Shown in pieces: positions 1 to 14,800 of a stretch of DNA of 31,835 bases. The DNA comes from Saccoglossus kowalevskii (Eukaryota > Hemichordata > Enteropneusta > Harrimaniidae). Numbering within the stretch: position 1 is the stretch's first letter; every line of letters starts with the position of its first letter. The notes beneath the pieces are model-generated. The model ran no database searches and was not told where the DNA came from. It saw only the letters and a program-made list of their open reading frames with translations. Location of the stretch: positions 453,292 through 485,126 of the forward strand of contig NW_003143795.1 in assembly GCF_000003605.2 (NCBI RefSeq). Direction: 5' to 3'. Made by a program: the position numbers and the translations under genes.

Positions 1-2741
1 GGTGTGTAAAGTATTTCACCTATGAAAAAAAAAAAAAAGTAATTTATATAAGGCTCCAATGCAGACGATTTTTTATTCACGATTTTTAAATATGATTTAA
101 TTATCAGCTCAGGTCAGTGGGTATGATTGATATATAAAGAAAGTAAACCAGACATTATGTCAAGATAACAAAAAATGCAATTAGCAATCAGACATAATTA
201 GCTTGTAGATTGGCACAAAAGGGGTTTAGTCGTAAAGAATGGATCATTATACAGGTAGAGCCCCACAACTACAGCTGAGCATTGCATTTAGCAATTGATT
301 TCATTTTCCAACTGTCTATTAACCGAATAAACCTTAGCTTTGCTTACTTACTGAGAACAGTGATGCATTAACGTAACACCGTTAGCCATTTCCTGCGGGC
401 TTTCGTTACCCGGTAATTACTGTCATATTTTTTATCAGCGATAAGCTCAATTGTTTTTTGTTTTTTTCCGTTTTTTAGTTTTTCATGGCAACTGTAATTG
501 TACTTGATGTGTGAGCACATTTGCCTGAGTTATTACCCAGTCACAATTTGTTCCTTTTTACACAGATTCTGCTTTGTTTTATTTGCCTTGAGCAATAAAC
601 TCGATTCTGTAAATCACCAAATTCCTTATTGCTGATGTTCCAAAATCTCATCAACACTTTAAAAAGCGAGGGAAAAAAATCCTTGAGACTAAGTGTTCTA
701 TTTTTAATTTTTCCCAACTGGTTTCTCCATCATTATGTTTTGATATTTGCATTACAGTTTAAAGACTAGAGGGGGTGTTTATGATTCCTGTGTCATCATC
801 TGCGCTGAAAACTGTTTCTTTCCCTAAACGCCTTCATCTAACCATTACCCGCGGCCGGCACGTTTCTATGTAATGAAGTTCTGTTCTATGCAACACAAGT
901 AGCAGCCATTATTGAAACAAAAGCATGTATTTTTATATATGTATATATATAAGTTTACAGTTCCAGTGATGACTGGATCAACTGTTTTTGGAAAGTTCTC
1001 TTTTTAAAAATCCATTTTATAGAGATTTAATGAATAAATGAAGTTTGCACTACATACCCAAGAGCTAACACTTGAAATGCATCCATATCAACTACTGTAT
1101 GTAGTCCAACAAATTACCTGCCCACTCACCTACTGTGAGTATATGTATCTTTAAGCCCCAGCGGTAATTTGACGACAACGACAAATATAAGGGATTGCTG
1201 TTATGTGGCGCCATTTTTGCCATGTAGCAGAGTCGTTACTGCATGCATACAAAATTGTCTACCTGGCGGGAAGGAGCTGTATAGATGATCTCGTAATGGA
1301 GACATCACCAACTGACTATGTATTAGAAGTCATTGCATATCTTTAGGGTATAGATATGCCATCATTTGAAGAAGCTGTTATCAATGTGTTAATATTTTGA
1401 AAGTCTGGGTTCTTATTGGAATATGCACCTAATTAATAAAGGTATCTGTAATCATCTCATCTTGCATTTTATGATACATTTGAACCACTTGAAAATAATT
1501 TAATATCCAACCGTTAAATTCGGACCCCTCATTCCTCAGGGATTGAACTGACTTTGTGCTGAAAACAGTGCTATTTTTTACTGGTCAAGATCTGTGTCTT
1601 GTCGATTGTCCTGCAGTAGTTTAGGGCTATTCGAGGTGGTTTTCTCTTGTTGTTTTACTAAGTCGCTTCATGTGGGCAGCAAAGCAGGCTTGATGATATC
1701 TAGCCTAATCTACTTAGGTGAGCAATGCTGAATAATGTCAATGAATGATGAGTGGCAAAATTGACATAGAGTCATTCAGATTATAGCGATACATTTGGGT
1801 TAATTACACTCCTCAGATACATGCAAGTTTTTTTTTTTTTTTGTTTTTTTTTATAAATGGTAGTGGGGTTACAGTCATGAATCTCTCATTTTATCAGATT
1901 AAAGGAATTAAAACTTACAGCTGTGATAAAAAAAATCAATGCTGGTGTTCACTTATAAGTGTTTTTTGATTACTATTTAAAAGATTTTGGCAGTCCAGAG
2001 TGGCCAAGGACTGCCTGCCAGTAAGTCTGCCAGCTTAGATGATGTTCAGAGTTCAGATGAGGTCACTTGATTCCAGTACAGCTATACTTAAAATTGCACA
2101 ATAGGGCTATTGTTACTAAGTTAATGAAAAAACAACAAAAACTGGCACTACGATGTTGAGTATTGCCGAATCCTAATTTTTTACTTGATTTGACTTTTAT
2201 TCTCTGCATTTAAATTTCAAATTTATATTATCCTGTGTATGGAATGAGAAAGTGAAATGATTCACTATTTAAAGAAAAAATTATAATTTTGGTATGTTTC
2301 ATCTGTTTGAATAGTAACCAGGAATGACCCGGTGTTTCACCTTTTTCTAATGAATACCAATATCAGACTATCCTACATGATTTATTGCTTTTTAAAAATA
2401 AATTACTAAGTCGTTATTTAATACACGAATTCCTGGAAAAACATTGCTTTATCATTATTGTGCAAAGTTGAGTCTAACAACTGTCAACTTTATACAACAT
2501 TGATAACTTGTTTAATTGAGAGGTAAAATAAACTCAAAATGAACTGCTGGATGTGTTCGTTCTTGTTTGGAATGATTTATATTTATGTGGTCGCCAAAGT
2601 CCGGACTGCTACAAGTACCTCTTATCACAGCTGTTTGAACACGCAGTGTCTGATATCACATGATTTGCAAAGTGAAAAACAAAGATACAACAATTGTGAT
2701 CATGTAATTAACTTGCATATTTATTCGTTGTTCTTTCACAG
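1..2741. other. Noncoding DNA upstream of first visible FOXN2/3 exon, presumed intron
   Basis: No exon of the forkhead DNA-binding helix region could be recognised here, although the next exon begins inside the forkhead domain. I therefore infer that this stretch is intron and that the 5' exons lie to the left of the window. It contains poly-A and poly-T runs (near 26-38 and 1829-1852), a short TA-rich stretch near 932-950 and a small GC-rich spot near 850. No RNA gene or mobile element was recognised. Confidence 0.6.
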
Positions 2742-2893
2742 ACAATTGGTAAAGGGTCCCTGTGGTGTATTGATCCAGAGTATCGGCCGAATCTCCTACA
2801 AGCGTTAAAGAAGACCCCCTATCATCCATACCACCACATTTTTACAACTCCACCCCAGTCTCCGCATAGCACACCACTTTCAACCATATCAAG
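2742..2893 (+). CDS. FOXN2/3: FOXN2/3 exon encoding the end of the forkhead domain
   Basis: The acceptor is TTCTTTCACAG ending at 2741 and the donor is GTAAGC at 2894. The exon is 152 nt and is read from phase 0, leaving two bases (AG) of a split Ser codon. It encodes the wing-2 signature [16 protein letters not shown] and then [19 protein letters not shown], which is diagnostic of the FOXN2/3 subclass rather than FOXN1/4. A longer frame over 2539-2808 crosses this exon in the wrong register and is not coding. Confidence 0.95.
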
Positions 2894-5800
2894 GTAAGCC
2901 GCTTTATCTCACAAATTTATCACTCAGATAACAGGCAGCCAATGAGAGGCATGTTAGTAACCATGGAAATTGAAGCAGCCATATTGAAAAAATTTATTCA
3001 TTGACCTCTGTGAACACAAGTATTCCTGACCTGGTATTTTTTTGTTTTTAAAAAATGTAACATTAACATACTATACAGTTGCATTGCTGTCTGTTATTAC
3101 AATATATCAATTGTTATTCACAAATTCACATGAATTTCCTCTTAAAAAATGTTTTTGTGTATGATGTCTGTAGTTATTTTCAGGGGACACAGAAATTAAA
3201 ACTGTTATGGCTAGTAAAACAAAAAATAAATTCTTCTGCACAAATCTAACAAAACTAAAATTGAATATGACTATGTATGACTATAATGGTGTTGAAGTAT
3301 CATTTTCTTCAGTAATATGTGAAAGATTAATTTCTTTGAACGTGGTGATTTCCGTTTGAGTAAATACGATAACGCTGTTCTTACCGTATTTCAAAGACTC
3401 TGGGGATGTAACTTTAGGTCTTTTATATCGCATTCCCTAATGAGTGAATCGCATCGCATCGCCTCCATTCATTGGTACCTACCCAAAACATACATTGAGT
3501 TTGCGTCATTCACGTTTCCACAAGAGTCGCACATCAATCAAACCGATTCTGATCAGCAATACTGGCAATGTTAACTAAGCGAGGAAATGTTGAATCATGA
3601 AGCACTGTTATTTTAGTCTTTCAATACACACCTGTGTTGATCAAATAAACTTGTGGACCAAACTCTTTTATTTTTGTTCATTATTAACGTTTTATGCAGT
3701 AATTTATGATTGATTAAACTGGTGTTTCACTGCTAATTTGCGATAAAAGCAATATACATGTATTTTGTTGTTTGATGTATACTCTGAACAGAAATTACGT
3801 AGTTTCACTTGATGTGTGCGTACTCGTCTTCTTCATTTCCTTATTTCCTTGTAATTGACTTTCAGATAATCATTATATGTGCCAAGGTAACAACTTGCGC
3901 TCTACCCCGAAATAAGCCGCTATTAGCTTCATAGCTTGGCTTCATTCTGGTGTTTTTGCAAGTTCAGTTAGTCTTTCACCGTAAAATAGTGAGGGCAGTT
4001 GAGTTCAATTCAACAGTCCATTATAGTAACGTTTGAGTATTGTTTGTCTGATGAATTTTAATTTTTTGGCTTTTTTAAGTTTTCTCTTCATCCCTTTTAT
4101 CTGGATTGAAATTAATATTGCACTTGGGGAGTTTCTTGTTTTCAGACTGTATATTGTGACATTGATAAAGGCCTAAATTGCGCATCATACAGGAGTAAAA
4201 GTCAATTTGGAGCAGTTGAGCATGAATGCTACTGATTAAGCAGTCAGCTTGGTAATAAGTGAATTCTTTGCCATTCATTACCCAAGAGTTTTACACAAAA
4301 AGATGAGTTCATCTCAGAGGACTTTTAGACTGATAGACTTACTGACTAGGAGTAAATCATTAGTATTCAATGCCATCGTAGTAGTAAAAACTGTAGCTAA
4401 ATTCAAACTTGTATAAGCAGCTTTTACACCGACCACTGCTGTGTTTAAACGCATGCAATCATACACTATACCGGTTTGACAGGTCAGCCTATACTGGGAC
4501 TTGTTCACATTATAAAGTATTTATTAATTCAACTACTAAAATAGATTTTTAACGCTGCTTTTGTCAGTCGGTTTTGGAGAGCATAATATGAACGTTTCAA
4601 CTAATTATCCAGTCTGATTGGTGCATGAGAAATTATTTTATTGTAATCGCGAGGAGGCATGAAATATGACAGGATGATTGGAGGAAATTACTCCATGAAC
4701 AGAATAGACATAACTACTTGTCTATTAATCACTCGTTCCTTTCCTAGTGTGTCACTTTATTGTGCAGGGCTGATACTCCCAGCGGCGGCATGGCTGGGTC
4801 TTTTAACAGCTGCAGGGAGAAACAAGCGGGAAGGGAAACAAATGCCAACGTAAGGCCATGTTCGGGGTTTATACAGCCGCACTTCCCGCTTGTAAAAATT
4901 GATTAGCCGTGTCTGTTTGATTGAAAACTTGAATTGACATCGCTTTGCTTTGTTCAATTTAAAGATGCCAGTCCATGCATACTGAATAATGCTAGTCAGG
5001 TACGGTATATTGACTGGATTTGACAGCCAAAGATCAAACTGAGAACAACCAAAAAAAAAAAAAAATTGATAGAAAAAAAAATGCATCTTTGTGCTTTTTG
5101 TTAAATGAAAAACAAATTCAACGCCTCGTTAAAATTTTTTATGTGTTTTGGAAGGAAGGTGGTGCAATCATTGCCAAGAATGTTAAATGCATCTTAAAAG
5201 GTAAATAAATAATGTTTTGCAGGTAGTAGACATAATGACATACGATAATTACTGACTAGGCTAGATAGCTTTACACAGACTGTCATCATGATCATTAATT
5301 TATGAATTCTTTATCCGCTTATTTTTATCTCCTTCTAGTCCATCCTGTCTCCTGTGTGTAAACAATAATTTTCCTCATTGACCCCACCCAATCATGAATG
5401 GTGTTATTGTAGAATGCTATTATTATAAATTATCATGACATAAAAAATAATAATAATAATAAAATTAATGATATTTTTTGTTTTTGAAAGCTGGTTAAAA
5501 ATTGCCACTAAAAAGAAAAATTTGCAAGTATAATGTGTTGTAAGAAGGCATCGGCATTTGCACTTCAGAATGCAAATGAAGTGAAATTTGAATTAAAAAG
5601 CGAAAAGCCAAAACACATACACAGGTAAAATCCATTACACTTTGGTAATTTGAGACGTTATTAGGATGACTGATGCCCGGAATGTGTACAGAGAGACTGG
5701 GATTATATGTATATCTGTGTCTACTTCTCTATGACTACAGCTAAGGTACTTAGTTTACTTATTAAATTTGACTTCAAAATGAAAGGCAGATGAAAGTCTC

Positions 5801-8800
5801 GGCGCTATAGCTTTGTGTTTGAACTGAGATCAGGTTACAGCTGTAGGAGTATTTGGTGGTGGGGGGGGGGGGACTGCCCACCTTGTTAAATCCTGTTTTG
5901 GTATGATCATAGAGAAACGGGGGACTAGTTTTCCTGTTTACCTGTTTACAATTACTTTGGACATTCCTCAAATGTATTAACATTCCATGTAGTATATGAA
6001 TATCTCATTAAATAAAATATCAGATTTTGTTGTTGAGTGACTACAAGCCATCATTCATCTCAAACACACCCCAGTGTAGATCTGTGTAAACAGGGATAGA
6101 ATTCAGCGTGAACTTTTGATGGACAAACTTGTTCATAACAAAGTCAATTTGTCCGGCTGGTGAAGTTACGAACAGGTGCAACAGCAAATCCCTTGTTAGG
6201 ACTGTGTAAAATTATATCATGCATCAAGAGGCTGAGTGTTCGTAGTTATGACAGTTGGCATTAGGAACTGAAACGGGCAAACGGAATGCTAGATCGCTAA
6301 TGAAATGATCCGGAATCGCATGTTCTTAACACCTGTCAGTGACATTTAGGGTTAACATATTCAATTTCCCCCTCCCTTTACTAATTGATTTTCCCCTGGA
6401 TGGCTTAACTCTTTTTGTCCTTGTCTTTAAAGTGAAACGATCAACATGCGTAACATGCATTGTGCAACTATATAAACCACAGGATATTTTTTGAGTATTG
6501 TTTTGAATTTAATTTTTTTTTCTAAATTAGAGTGCACAATTTTATGACAATTGTAATAGTTAAAAACTAACCTATAAAACTAAAATGGCGATAGTGAGGA
6601 GGACTAGACAATACTCGTGTCGCGTAATTTGAATATTATATTGTTACTATGGTGCTGTGATGCTGAACCAATTTTCTCCTTCTGGAACTGTAATTTTAAT
6701 TATTAATCTCTTTTATGTCTAAAAATGACTAAAACATGTATTTATTATAAGCAAGTTAAATGGACAATGATAATCTAAAGAAGTGGCAATTAGATAGAGA
6801 TGGGATCGATACCCTGGATCATTGTGTTTTTTTTGACTCGCAATGATTAAATTCAAATCAAAATTATAAAAGCTGACTGTATATTTTGACAATCCAACGA
6901 TCAATGTTCTACCTGGTACCATCTGTCAGGGATTTGTTTACTTTAGGTTGCCATAGTGATGATGATGATTGACGTGTCAGTTTGAAAACCATTATGGAAT
7001 GTCCCCAGATGCCTCCATAATTATGATGGTCATCGTTGTTGTCAAGGATGTTATCAGTTTTTATATTGACCATTTAAATTTGAGTGGGAGCGGAAACGTT
7101 TCTGGAAATTGCGTTGGAATTTCTCGCATTCATTGTTGTAGCCTTTGAAGCTTTAAAGACTTGAAAAACCAGTGCATACAAGTGTTGTTAATTCAGTCGA
7201 TCATTACACTACACTTGATTGGTAAACAAACTCAGCACCCCCTCCCCCACTTCTTCAGTTTCTTTTGAAAAATACTTGTCTATGAAGTATGCACATATAG
7301 AATAAAGAGTATTAGTATCTCCGGAAATAGTCCTTGGCCATTGTGTATTCATCATAGATGCGGCAAATCGTGATGTTTTCACCTTTTATTATTTATGCAT
7401 TATGCAGGCCATCAAAATGTGAGTACATGATATTGAATCGTTTTAAAGGACCTCAAAAGCAGGATAAAATGAATATAAACAGATTTCTACAACATTGGCT
7501 GCTTTAGAAATTCAGGAGTTTTAGAAAAAAACAAATAGCTGCGATCACCATAACCTTGCACTTGGATGAAATGTATAACCTTGTTTTTTGAATTATACTA
7601 ATGTTGTTGACAAACACCACAGTTTGTTTTTAATTTGACTGTATTTCTTCTTGGATATCTACACTTTCCATGGTATCAATTTCTCGCCCTGCTTACAAAA
7701 AAAAATCATTGGTTTTCATTTCAAGTTCATTGAGCATATTGAGAAGTGGTTAACCACTTGTTTACTCAGAATACTGTTCCACTTCTTAAACATGGACAAT
7801 AGCAACTACTTTCCTTGCTGTTATTACCCTTTATAGTGGCATATCCGCTTGTCCTTGCCATCGGCCTGAACTTTTTCCACACAATGGTGTTTGCTAGTTG
7901 TACATCTAATGCCTTGTCGATTTCTATTACCCGGTGTTCTCCCCAGAATACAGACAGCATGGTGGTACCGCCACTGTGCTTTGTTTTACCGCCACACTGG
8001 TCTACCACAGTTATATCCTGACTGCAACAGCGACATTTCCACTGTACCATTGCTGTCTTTTTAAAAACAAATAGATAAGTTGCCGAAACTTGTGTGTATT
8101 GAGACAATAACAGTTTTGATTTTGTTCATTGTAGAATTGAATGAGAACAATTTCTGTTGGGAATAATTATGCAAAATTTTTTTTACTGCCACAGTGGTTT
8201 TAAATATTTCTGGAGAGAACATATGTGTGTTATTTATTTATATTTATTTATATATATATATATAAAATTAATGCATCACTTTTATTTTATTTTCAGTATT
8301 TCAAATACTCAAGGCTTGTTTTCATCGTCTGCAGGTAAGTTTGAACCTTCCTGAAAAACTCTCTTGAATTCAAAATCTATTGTTTTAATTTTGTGAGACA
8401 CGTGAATATTAGCATGAGGTAGGGAGGAGGGATTTGGCAGGAACAGCATGTTTAATAACAGACACATTTTAAAAAAAAAAAGTGCTTTGGAGACAAAATG
8501 ACAAATTGTTTTTCTTTCCTGCCTTTGAATCGTTAGTAAATACTGACTGTCACAGCTGGTGGTGACACTTTTGCTCCGAATGACAAATACCTTTTTTTCA
8601 ATATTTTGGGGTTTAGTCTTTATTCCAGGTTTATTATTGCTTAGAAATATGCAGATGGGAGAGATCTTTATCTCACATTGTTCAGGGTGTGGCATGCCTT
8701 CTTTTTTTTCTTTTTTTGCCAGGAGAGCACTTGTGAGTGAGAGTGGTTGCCATGACAACTAATCACACTGAGCACATCCATCTTGGTGGATTTCTCCCAC

Positions 8801-11800
8801 AGGAGCTGCTAGAGCAGAATAGGTTTATTTTGAGTAGTTGGAAATGTTAAAGATCCCCTAAACCACGTCTGTGTCAACCTATTGCCTCCACTAGATCGTT
8901 TATATTCATGCTTTTTGGTGTGAGGTCGTGTGGAGAATGCAAATTCGGTTAGAAAGCTCTGAGCCGAGATAGATTCGTGAAGCAGGCCTGTGTGCTCGAC
9001 TGACACTGAATTTCTTCAAGGACAAGAGAATGGTTGTAAAACAAACACCAAGTTTGATACTAACAACTACTACTGGTAGTAATTCAGCCATTAAATTTGT
9101 TATTACTTCCAATGTCTGTGTCGGCATACCACATGTAGTGATTTGGAAAACAATCTGAGTAGGTTTCCCACTTCATACTGTCTTTTGTCATTGCTGCAGC
9201 CATCCATTCATGGATACAGTAGTCTGTAGTCACCAATGTTGTACTTATTCCAATTTTTATCATAAATAATAATAAAGCAAAACGTGTGTGTCTGCAACTA
9301 AATCAAAATTTAAATGTAAACACTGTACCTGCCAAGTTTAAGATACCCACCTAAAGAAAGATCAACATTTGATAATACTTTTGTGTTGTACAATTATATT
9401 GCATGATAAATTGTCTAGGGTGATCCTGAAAATGTATAGATTAGATGATTTGTTGTTGTAAGTTTCTTCAGTGCTGCAGAAAACACAATCAGGTAGAGTG
9501 TCTGGGCACTGATATCTGTCTTTAACTCAAGGACACCAGTGCAGGGATAATCAATTGACCTAAATCAGTGAACCATTGTAAGATGATTTTAAATAATGCG
9601 TACCTTTATCAATTCGTGTTGTACAGACCGCTTAATACAGCTCCCGGGCATCGTTCATGTTCTGTAATAAACCTAGTAAACAACATGGAAATTTATTGAT
9701 CGTATCGAGTTGAGCGGTAATTTTAGTTGTATATGCAATACCTAGTGAGTGAACTTATTTTAAACACTGCACCCGTGTTTGTTTCTTTTCTTGTTTGCAC
9801 GTTCCGTTCAAATTAATAGATTTCATCTTTATTGAAACGAGGCCTCTCTCTCATCTCAGGCCAAAGATCGGATGTTGAGATCTTGCGGCAGCCTCACTGA
9901 TAAAATTGAATCTGCAGCAATTAGTGGAATTAGACCGGTCTCATTTCCAACTGAGTGTCTGTATCTATGTAATGGAAGAATGCAAGGTCCACGCTCACAA
10001 TAAGTTTGAGTATGTAGGCAAATTGTAGACATGCTGAATGAAGGATATATAGTACTAAATCACTTCCTGCGATTCAAAATCCCTCAACTAAAGGTTTGAT
10101 TGACTATTTGACACAAAAGGTGATAACATACCGTATCAGCACTTAGCACAGACAGAGCAGTGTTAACGCTACAGCCTGAATTTGTCTGTACCATATTTGT
10201 TCTATTAGTAGTGTACTTTTACATAGAAGTGTGTATATGAACAAAATACATCATATTTTAATAATTCAGTATATAGTAAATTCAATTTTAGTTTTAAGTG
10301 CACTTCTCAGTGTTAGTTTATTGTAAAATTGCGGGGTAAATTGAGGTTTTTTTTGTAAATCATTTATTGCGTTCATGTATATGCCACATTGTGGGGTATA
10401 ACATTTTGTGATATCCCCGAAAGGGTGTATATCACCTTGTGCTTGGTACAATCACCCATATTCAAGCATGTATTAGACAGTTGTATATTTTGCAAGTTTT
10501 TAGTGTAGTGGGGCAGAGTAGTATTTACATGTCCCTTGCAGGGTGTGGCATACAGATTTCATTGATTTCCCATAACAGCGTGAGTGGAAAGCCTGTATTT
10601 GATAAATTAATCATAAAAACCAACACCGTTATTGGAAGCAGTTATTGCTATTATCGAACACTTTGTCATTGTGCTTTAATTCCGCCAATACACACGAATA
10701 GCAATTGCACTACGAGCTCTTCTATGGATGGTTGCCATGGCGATAGCCACAAATAATCTGCGCGGCCATCTTTTCAATTGTACACGTAGTGGGCCTCTGG
10801 TTTAGATGATGAACCAAACAATGATGTGTAAATCTGCAGAGACTTCTATAGCTTGGTTAATTTCACCTTCAAAACTTTCACTCTCAAAATTTTTAAATGG
10901 TGGTGACATAAGAGGAAAATGGTGATTGCTTTTACTTTCATTCCTAGACTGTTATATGGAGACTCTTACATGTGACCACAAATACAATGATGTATTAGAA
11001 ATATTACAAAACATTCATATTACTGTTACTGTACAGACTAATTTTTCATGTTACTTTCAGCAAAAATTATTGGTCAATCAGAATCTAATGTTGGGTGGGG
11101 TGGCGTTTAGCTAACTCATTTTGATGCTGTCTCCCCATCTACCAGTGAGCTACCCTGAACAGAATACCAGTAGAAATTATGATTCTCCACTTTGTCTAAT
11201 TATATTGAACAGTTATTTTTAGGCATTTAAGCTGTGGAGAGTTGAATGAATGAATTGTTTGCATTTTTGGCTGGCTTTTACAATTACTAGCACACCCCCC
11301 TATCTTTTCTCAAACTTCTGATGATTTGTAAGCTTGAAGATGAATCATACCTCAAATTTATTAAACACTGCCACATGTACTGAACATATTTATCATAGAA
11401 ATAAAAAAAAAAATTAATTGAAAATGAACAATTAAATATTACATAAACTGTAAAAAAAGAAATGTCTGCTGATTTTTGGCAAATGCGTAGTCGGATAAAA
11501 CAGAACTGGTGATGCAGTTGAAATGCACAGTTGGATGAATGCTAACGTAGAAAACCGATCTGGTGATGCAGATGACCTCAATAAGATGATAGCGTCATGT
11601 TGCCATGCCAACATGTACGTATACTGTTACATGATCAATGCAGTCAATTAAATGAAGACTGTAGCCGACTGGGCATCTGTTGTATTCGGCCACCGATCCT
11701 TCTATCAGGCTGTCAAGCTGTCACTGTTTTACACACGTCAAATGTCCAAATTTGACATTTTTATTTTTTTCAAAATGAAATGCTGCTGCTTGCAGTACGG

Positions 11801-14800
11801 ATTGTTGTAGATTGCAGTATTGGCAGATTGCCATGTTTTTTGTTGGGTCAGTTCACAAGCTTTTCTCCGCCACTAAATATTTCATATTATGTGACAATTT
11901 TTTTTCTGAAATCAATTTTGTGATTGCTGAATTGGTTCTGTTCACGGCAATCTTAGCTGGTTCAGTTGTACGATTGTCAATGCATGGTATTAATCATTCG
12001 ATGTTAATAAAATTAAAGTGTCTGATTAGTATACACTCATGCTGGGATTTATTAAAGGTTTGAAAACAACTTGGCAGGAACAGGACTCTTCTAAACCGAT
12101 TTTTCCAAACCATGAAACAATAATGAATTATTAATATAATAAAGAAAATGATTTTTGGACTGCCTATATCATGTCATACTAGATAGAAGTAATGTAATTT
12201 CTATGTTCATGGGCTTATGTGTATGACAAGCCGAAGTGATCTGTGTGCCCTGTGGTATTAAATATTGGTTTCAATAGGATGGTTGAAAGTCTATCTTCTG
12301 ACAGAAATGTATCTGATGTGTATGGTATCTTGTAGCAATATTTTGTTGTTGTTGTTGTTGTTGTTGCTGCTGTCACTGCAAAGTGAATAGACCTTTACTA
12401 CGGTTGACACTTTACTTTCTTAGTTGATCGTGAATCGCCTTCTAAATATTGCATTTGTGTCAAATTCTGCAATTTATTTCAAAATTTTTATCATATAAAT
12501 GTGTGTAAATCTTTTGTGGTGTACGGTTTCATACAATATTTGATTTGTGAAATAATAGACTTTTTCTCTTTAGACAAGGAAAATAACAGATTCAATTGAG
12601 ATTACATGTTTGTTGAGATCACTCGGGCAACACTATGCATCTTGACTCTCGTTTTATTTTGCTACCTTGTTTAAATATTGTGTTTGTCTCCTTTTAGCTG
12701 CTCACACACTGAACTTGAAAGCGAGCAAACTTTATGCTCCTTCAGTTGTGCTCTAATAATGTTTTAGTGAAGAGAGCAGTATTAGTCAGTTTGAAGTTCC
12801 TTTGTACGCTCTAATCCCCTATAATAGACAAAGCTTCAGCGGATAATGATTTCTGCATTCTAATACTTAGAATTGACCTGTCAAAACCAGCGGATTTTCT
12901 TTCAGCCTTGATGGAAGATCATATGTTTATTAGACTTAATTTACTGTAATGATCTCATTTGGTCGATATCCAGTATTGCAATGTACATCTCGCCCCCTCC
13001 ACAAACTGCCACCCCCCATTCACTTGTACAGCTTCATAACAATCACGCAAGAACATAGTTCATGGCAAATTATTGTAGGAATACACGATTCATCTTCATT
13101 TGATTTGACTGATTTTAATGATTTTTTCTTCTTCTCTTTTTCTTTTCCTGATGATGTAGCTCATTTGCCAATATTTCAACATATTCTACAACAGAACAAC
13201 CAGAGATTGCACCAGGGGAACCATCGATCAATAGATGGTATGTATTAAATTCTACACTCACAATGCTTTAAACTGCCAATTTGTGCATTTTCATATCTGC
13301 CAATCAATTTCCTTTTAATTGACCTGTAAACCTGCGACATTCAGTTTATTCTCTTTTTTGCACAGCTGGCAAATTGCGTGATGTAATGTATATATATTTA
13401 TCTATAAGTCCCCCTGCCTCCCAAAGTGAGTTCATCTTGTCGTGTCACTTGTGAAGATGCTTCCTTCGCTCTCTGAAAGGGGTCTGCAGTGCACACGACC
13501 ACGATATAAATACACTGTATTGACATGTGTATTAACTCCTTTTGACATTCATTCTTTTTTCTTTAACCTTATTGAATGTGGTACTACCCATTTTCCCAGT
13601 AATAGTCGCAAATTAGAGATTTATATGACTAAATGTCGGAAATCGCAGACGACTAATAGACATCAAATAAGTTTCTTTATGTGTTCTGTGTAAGTATTGT
13701 CTGACTTATAGGCGGATCGTTAAGTGACTATGCTACCGTCAACATAAGTTTGGATGTTGTCCTGTTACACAGCTATAGGAAATCAATCCAGTTCAACACA
13801 TTAACAGTTGTATACATGTACACTCTGCTCTAATGTGTTTGCCCCTTCCATCTCATTTACCTAGGTTTTATGACATCAGCCTTGCATGTATGCATTTTGT
13901 AATATCAGTAGTTGGTCATATGTACAGTGTTTTATGAGGCACTAATCCTTATAGAGACCAAGACTGCTGTATTGTGTTCACTGATCCAATGCTTTGATTA
14001 CATTTGTGCCAGAGTACAATACTATCTGATCTAGCAGAGGTTTTGTGTCCCAGTTTAAGGTCGTCTGATGACAACTCTGTTGGTTTCAGTTGGTACAAGT
14101 ACTGTTTTGAGATTTTGGCCCATACATAGCACACACATAAGATACAGATGTATGTTCAGTGTTAGAAACAGAGTTGCTTGTGATTTAAACTGCTCTTCAG
14201 TCAAGGTGATTTGAGTGCATTTTGAGGGTTTTACACCTTAAAACTTCAGCCTTGCAAGCTACCACCTGTGATCAAAAAATGCCATTCTAACATAAGCTGG
14301 AAATAAAACATGCATAATTTCTGAATTTTTTCTGAAAAACAAATTCATCAAAATCTCTAGAATATGGAGTAAATTATGTTCATTTGTTCTAAAAATTGAC
14401 ATAAATCGTAGAAAAATACACAAAAAATGTTTAGTATGTTGATCAGCATGTGATGGAATAATTCCACTGTGTTTATGCATCTCTGGTGTAAAAATAACAC
14501 ATTTGCATTAGGTCCATAGTATGAAGGAGAAGTAGGAGGAGGTCCTTGGCACATCTGTGCTAATGTGTTGTTTTTTTATGACAGGAATTAACAGTGTAGT
14601 ATAAATAGATTGTTATAATCCATCATAGATGATAACCAGTGACCAGTTCTCAGGGATGAGTGTATCGTGTTGTTACTCTAATTATAAAGACGGTTTGAAC
14701 TCTGGATTCTGTCATTAAATCCACAATAGAGGGGTATCATTTGAATACTGCCCTCTGCCCCCTCCCCTACACGTAGATAATGTCAGGCTCCATGTCATTC

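Larger units (their letters stand above)
2894..8296 (+). other. FOXN2/3 intron, 5403 bp
   Basis: Noncoding between two confident exons. It holds a perfect 12-bp inverted repeat (4822-4893), a TAA/TAATAA tract near 5445-5462, a run of 12 G (5861-5872), an octamer-like ATGCAAAT near 5569, an X-box-like site (6947-6960) and an unusually open stretch on both strands at 7766-8107. No conserved exon was recognised. Confidence 0.8.
8335..13159 (+). other. FOXN2/3 intron, 4825 bp
   Basis: Noncoding by position. It contains three X-box-like 14-mers (8746-8759, 10731-10744, 11599-11612), a TTG microsatellite (12343-12366), ATGCAAAT near 8937 and pyrimidine-rich stretches near 13000. A 149-codon frame runs antisense at 8309-8758, but no known protein was recognised in it. 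Confidence 0.8.

Noticed and set aside
1-2741. Upstream forkhead exons within the window
   Set aside because: I looked for coding for the conserved PYSF, GWKNSVRHNLS and CFKK segments and saw none, so these exons are presumed to lie further left.
2539-2808. 89-codon frame on the + strand
   Set aside because: It reads across the intron and through the FOXN2/3 exon in the wrong frame; the correct frame gives the forkhead signature.
4757-5086. 109-codon - strand frame
   Set aside because: Begins in a poly-T-derived Phe run and covers the GC-rich inverted-repeat block; no family recognised.
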